In this document: one piece after another, positions 16,070-18,057 of the stretch | How positions within the stretch are numbered: position 1 is the first letter of the stretch | Layout of the letters: every line of letters starts with the position of its first letter | Position numbers and translations under genes: made by a program | DNA from: Duncaniella sp. | GTDB taxonomy: Bacteria; Bacteroidota; Bacteroidia; Bacteroidales; Muribaculaceae | Length of the DNA: 18,057 nucleotides | Reading direction: 5' to 3' | NCBI GenBank assembly: GCA_022511285.1 | Contig: JAFLRW010000015.1 | Location: forward strand, 1-18,057 | The notes under the pieces: model-generated | What the model saw: only the letters and a program-made list of their open reading frames with translations | What the model was told of the DNA's origin: nothing | Databases searched by the model: none

Positions 16070-16423
16070 TCACCACTCAATCCTGATGGCCACATCATCC
16101 AATTCGGCTGTAACGGGAGGGGTGAGTTTAGCTACCCTGATTATACCTCCCTGGATGTCGGGGAAATGTAGCATCAGGTTGGAATGGAGGCGGTGTGCCA
16201 CATTCTCAAGGAGAGCCGAGGGGGTGTTCATCACGTCTTTAATCAAGTCGATTACTTGTGCGTAATTGAGAGTTGCTGTGACGTGGTCACGTTTCATGGC
16301 CTCAACTATCGGATAGCGAAGGTGGACAGTGACTTCAAAGGTGTTGCCCACGGTCCGCTCCTGCGGATTCACCCCGTGTCGGGCATAAACCTTGAGGCCG
16401 TTGATTTCGATAGTGCCTATCAT
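16070..16423 (-). CDS. folB: Dihydroneopterin aldolase
   Basis: A 117-residue enzyme that cleaves 7,8-dihydroneopterin to 6-hydroxymethyl-dihydropterin and glycolaldehyde in folate synthesis. The family marks are intact: ARHGVNPQER near the start, LNYAQVIDLIK in the middle and LLENVAHRL, with a late Lys in VAKLTPPV expected to be catalytic. The protein normally forms an octamer. The ATG at 16423 is preferred over an in-frame GTG at 16429 because it gives an ATGA overlap with the stop of the upstream glycosyltransferase, the junction style used throughout this operon. No other folate gene is in view. Confidence 0.93.
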   Translation of the reverse strand: MIGTIEINGLKVYARHGVNPQERTVGNTFEVTVHLRYPIVEAMKRDHVTATLNYAQVIDLIKDVMNTPSALLENVAHRLHSNLMLHFPDIQGGIIRVAKLTPPVTAELDDVAIRIEW

Positions 16424-17607
16424 CCCCACGAGTAATTAGACTTGCGTGATGCAAAGCCGCGGATCCAATAAATGAACGAATAGATTGGATGCACACTCAT
16501 AAACCAGGGGAAAGTGAGGAATATCCCTCTCGACCACAGCGATAGGGATGTGCGTTTCCACGCAAACATCAGTATCAGCCAAATGGCAAGCAGCAACACG
16601 GCAGCTATTATGGCAGGGGTGAGGGAGGGGAGTCCGACTATGGCTGTAGCCACAGCCGAAAGGATGGCTCCCCACCAGGCTATGGTGCACGTCTTAAAGA
16701 ATCCACGGGCGCATCCTCGCAGCTTTGATGCCGTGAAATCATATCTCAGTTTCTTCTCTCGGTGGGATTGCGCTGGCGCGGCTTCCACTGCAAGCACCAT
16801 CGAATCGGTAGAGAGCTCAACGGCAGTGTTGCTGCCGTTGCTCACTCCGGAAATGAACACGTCGTCATCGCCATACTTCAAATCGAGCGAACGAGAGAAG
16901 CCATTGTTGCTGAAAAACAGATCGCGGCGGTAGGCAAGGTTGTGTCCTGTGCCGCGATATGGACGTCCGGCAATAGCCCACGAGAGATATTCGATAGCCG
17001 ACCTCACAGTGTCGAATGCGTGAAGCCTTTTGTTGGGCTCATGAGTGACATCGGCGGCGGCCGTTGGTGCGGCATAGCAGATTACAACATCTGTGCCTTT
17101 CTCAAATCGCCGCCCGATGGCCTTGAGCCAACGCGGGGATGGAACTTGGCAGTTGCCGGTGGTGTGGACGAGCACATCATAGCGCGCAGCCTTGATGCCA
17201 AGCGTCACGCCAAGCTTCTTGCGCGACACAGACCGTGATTCCGACGGAGTAAACGTCATATATAGATTGGGGTGCTCGGGCTCAAGGCGAGCTATCACAT
17301 CCTTGGTGGATGACCCCGCACCATCGTTGACCACTATCACTTCAAAGGGAGCAGGATACTCTTGATTGAGAATCTGAGGTAATAACACCTGAAGATTCTC
17401 AGCATCATCCTCGGCATAGACTATCACGGATATGGCCGGATATTCCATTTCAGTTTCGTTCGGAAACTCCTCTGAACTATCCTCTCTGATTCGGCGGCTC
17501 ACAGACACAACATATCTGCGAAAACCGAATATGAGATACAATAAGCAAACCACCATCACTGACAGGCAGACTATCACAGAGGGGGTTAACGTGAAATCTA
17601 TCATCAT
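16420..17607 (-). CDS. Membrane-anchored family 2 glycosyltransferase with a degenerate DxD
   Basis: A 395-residue membrane protein. One transmembrane segment lies at about 8-29, then a GT-A catalytic domain (about 58-290), then three hydrophobic segments at about 308-326, 330-350 and 357-377. GT2 marks include ISVIVYAEDD, VIVVNDGAGSS with the nucleotide-binding Asp95, RGTGHNLAYRRD and GDDDVF (246-249). Where most GT2 enzymes have DAD followed by Cys-x-Pro, this protein has TTGNCQVPSPRW (149-160), so the metal-binding DxD is missing. The open frame extends to 17721, but those extra residues cover the promoter, so I place the start at the ATG at 17607 (a second ATG follows directly at 17604). 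It is first in the five-gene operon. Donor and acceptor sugars are unknown. Confidence 0.8.
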   Translation of the reverse strand: MMIDFTLTPSVIVCLSVMVVCLLYLIFGFRRYVVSVSRRIREDSSEEFPNETEMEYPAISVIVYAEDDAENLQVLLPQILNQEYPAPFEVIVVNDGAGSSTKDVIARLEPEHPNLYMTFTPSESRSVSRKKLGVTLGIKAARYDVLVHTTGNCQVPSPRWLKAIGRRFEKGTDVVICYAAPTAAADVTHEPNKRLHAFDTVRSAIEYLSWAIAGRPYRGTGHNLAYRRDLFFSNNGFSRSLDLKYGDDDVFISGVSNGSNTAVELSTDSMVLAVEAAPAQSHREKKLRYDFTASKLRGCARGFFKTCTIAWWGAILSAVATAIVGLPSLTPAIIAAVLLLAIWLILMFAWKRTSLSLWSRGIFLTFPWFMSVHPIYSFIYWIRGFASRKSNYSWG

Positions 17608-17639
17608 CGCTGATATATGAGGTTTAAAAAATTGACTTG

Positions 17640-17700
17640 CAAAGTTAGCAAAAAAATCTGTGATAACTAATAGGCGCAATAAGAATATTTGCAAAGTTGC
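17640..17700 (-). promoter_or_regulatory. Promoter region of the minus-strand operon, two -7-like elements
   Basis: On the minus strand TAACTTTG (17640-17647) matches TAnnTTTG perfectly, 32 bases before the glycosyltransferase ATG. A second copy with one mismatch, CAACTTTG, lies at 17693-17700. Both sit in a direct repeat of TTGCAAAGTT (plus strand 17637-17646 and 17689-17698). No clear -33 match was found for either. Confidence 0.5.
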
Positions 17701-17748
17701 AACCTCAAATAATAGCGGCAAAAATTTGATTAAAAAATGTTAATGCGG

Positions 17749-17779
17749 TTGGCTGTTCTGAAAAATCATATTACCTTTG
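17749..17779 (+). promoter_or_regulatory. Promoter of the tRNA-Ser gene
   Basis: TTG (17749-17751), a 20-base spacer and a perfect -7 element TACCTTTG (17772-17779) lie 24 bases before the tRNA. This matches the Bacteroidota promoter consensus in both halves. Confidence 0.65.
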
Positions 17780-17803
17780 CACTCGCAAACAAGCCACGAG
17801 CAA

Positions 17804-17888
17804 GGAGAGATGGCAGAGTGGTCGATTGCGGCGGTCTTGAAAACCGTTGAGGGTCACACCTCCGGGGGTTCGAATCCCTCTCTCTCCG
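17804..17888 (+). tRNA. tRNA-Ser, anticodon UGA
   Basis: The 85-base gene folds into a class II cloverleaf. Acceptor GGAGAGA (17804-17810) pairs with TCTCTCC (17881-17887), discriminator G. The anticodon stem GCGGT/ACCGT encloses CTTGAAA, giving anticodon TGA, which reads UCA and related Ser codons. A long variable arm and a T-arm with GTTCGAAT follow, as expected for serine tRNA. CCA is not encoded. Confidence 0.95.
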
Positions 17889-17903
17889 CTTTAAAACCTA
17901 TCT

Positions 17904-17936
17904 AACCCACTGAAATTCAGTGGGTTTCTTTATTTA
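17904..17936 (+). terminator. Terminator after the tRNA-Ser gene
   Basis: A 10-bp perfect stem, AACCCACTGA (17904-17913) with TCAGTGGGTT (17917-17926), has a 3-base loop and is followed by a T-rich tail (TCTTTATTT). On the other strand the tail is less T-rich but could also serve the minus-strand frame that ends at 17930. Confidence 0.8.
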
Positions 17937-18057
17937 AAGACTGAAGTGGTACCCCAAATAGGGTCAGCGGAAATAGCCAATTTTGCAGTCATTACACAAT
18001 GTTCTGCCCCGGTATCCCACATTGCGTTGACATAAGAACTCTTTTCTTCCATGGATG
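17930..18057 (-). CDS. 3' end of a retropepsin-like aspartic protease frame, probably truncated
   Basis: On the minus strand a frame open to the window edge runs to a TAA at 17930-17932. Its last 41 residues contain VNAMWDTGAEHCVMT, the DTGA active-site pattern of retropepsin-type (clan AA) aspartic proteases, flanked by the usual hydrophobic residues. These proteins normally continue for 70 or more residues past DTGA; here only about 27 follow before the stop, which lies in the tRNA terminator. The C-terminal half of the fold is therefore missing, suggesting a pseudogene or remnant. An ATG lies at 18052, but the frame continues upstream, so the true start is out of view. Confidence 0.5.
   Translation of the reverse strand, partial: SMEEKSSYVNAMWDTGAEHCVMTAKLAISADPIWGTTSVFK

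Noticed and set aside
17608..17721. N-terminal extension of the glycosyltransferase frame
   Set aside because: The added 38 residues lie over the perfect -7 promoter element, and the ATG at 17607 directly precedes the first membrane segment.
17804..17940. tRNA-Ser 3' end as an attachment site of an integrated element
   Set aside because: No integrase gene and no second copy of the tRNA 3' end are visible in the window; kept only as a hypothesis for the region beyond the edge.

Overview
The window looks like ordinary chromosomal DNA from a gut-type Bacteroidales, possibly a Muribaculaceae-like lineage. The family-level guess is inference. The evidence is: a PorE-type lipoprotein of the type IX secretion system (T9SS); a secreted pectate lyase ending in a T9SS-like sorting tail; housekeeping proteins with a Bacteroidota flavour (MltG, HtpG, an Uup-like ABC-F, a COG0523 GTPase); and several intergenic matches to the Bacteroidota promoter, TTTG or TTG, then about 20 bases, then TAnnTTTG. 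I see no phage, insertion sequence, CRISPR array or conjugation gene. No gene-free stretch exceeds 300 bases; the longest is about 137 bases (80-216), in which I see no convincing promoter, RNA or repeat.

Layout. 1-79: the last codons of an upstream gene. 217-4547: PorE-like T9SS outer-membrane lipoprotein, then a PL1-type pectate lyase with its own promoter and a strong terminator. 4611-6283 (minus): umuD-umuC, the SOS mutagenesis polymerase pair. A short divergent promoter region with a 27-base dyad separates it from 6368-7788 (plus): a small MerR-type regulator overlapping mltG. 7830-9505: an AraC-type regulator overlapping a secreted TPR protein. 9621-11663: htpG with its own promoter. 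11664-11753: two stacked hairpins between convergent genes. 11746-17607 (minus): a tightly packed five-gene run, in transcription order glycosyltransferase, folB, COG0523 metal chaperone, Uup-like ABC-F, M16 zinc peptidase; three of its four junctions are ATGA overlaps. 17804-17888: tRNA-Ser(UGA), a terminator, then at the right edge the end of a minus-strand frame with a retropepsin DTGA motif that seems cut short.

How the parts relate. PorE-like and the pectate lyase plausibly stand as secretion machinery and cargo. UmuD and UmuC work together in translesion synthesis. The MerR-MltG and AraC-TPR pairs are translationally coupled regulator-target or regulator-partner pairs of unknown logic. 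The minus-strand operon mixes envelope, folate, metal and translation functions; the zinc link between the COG0523 protein, the folate gene and the M16 metallopeptidase is a hypothesis.

I do not see a clear new multi-gene system. The most interesting leads are the dyad between umuD and merR, the glycosyltransferase lacking its DxD motif, the truncated retropepsin frame beside the tRNA, the hairpin pair after htpG, and the pairing of a T9SS component with a candidate cargo.
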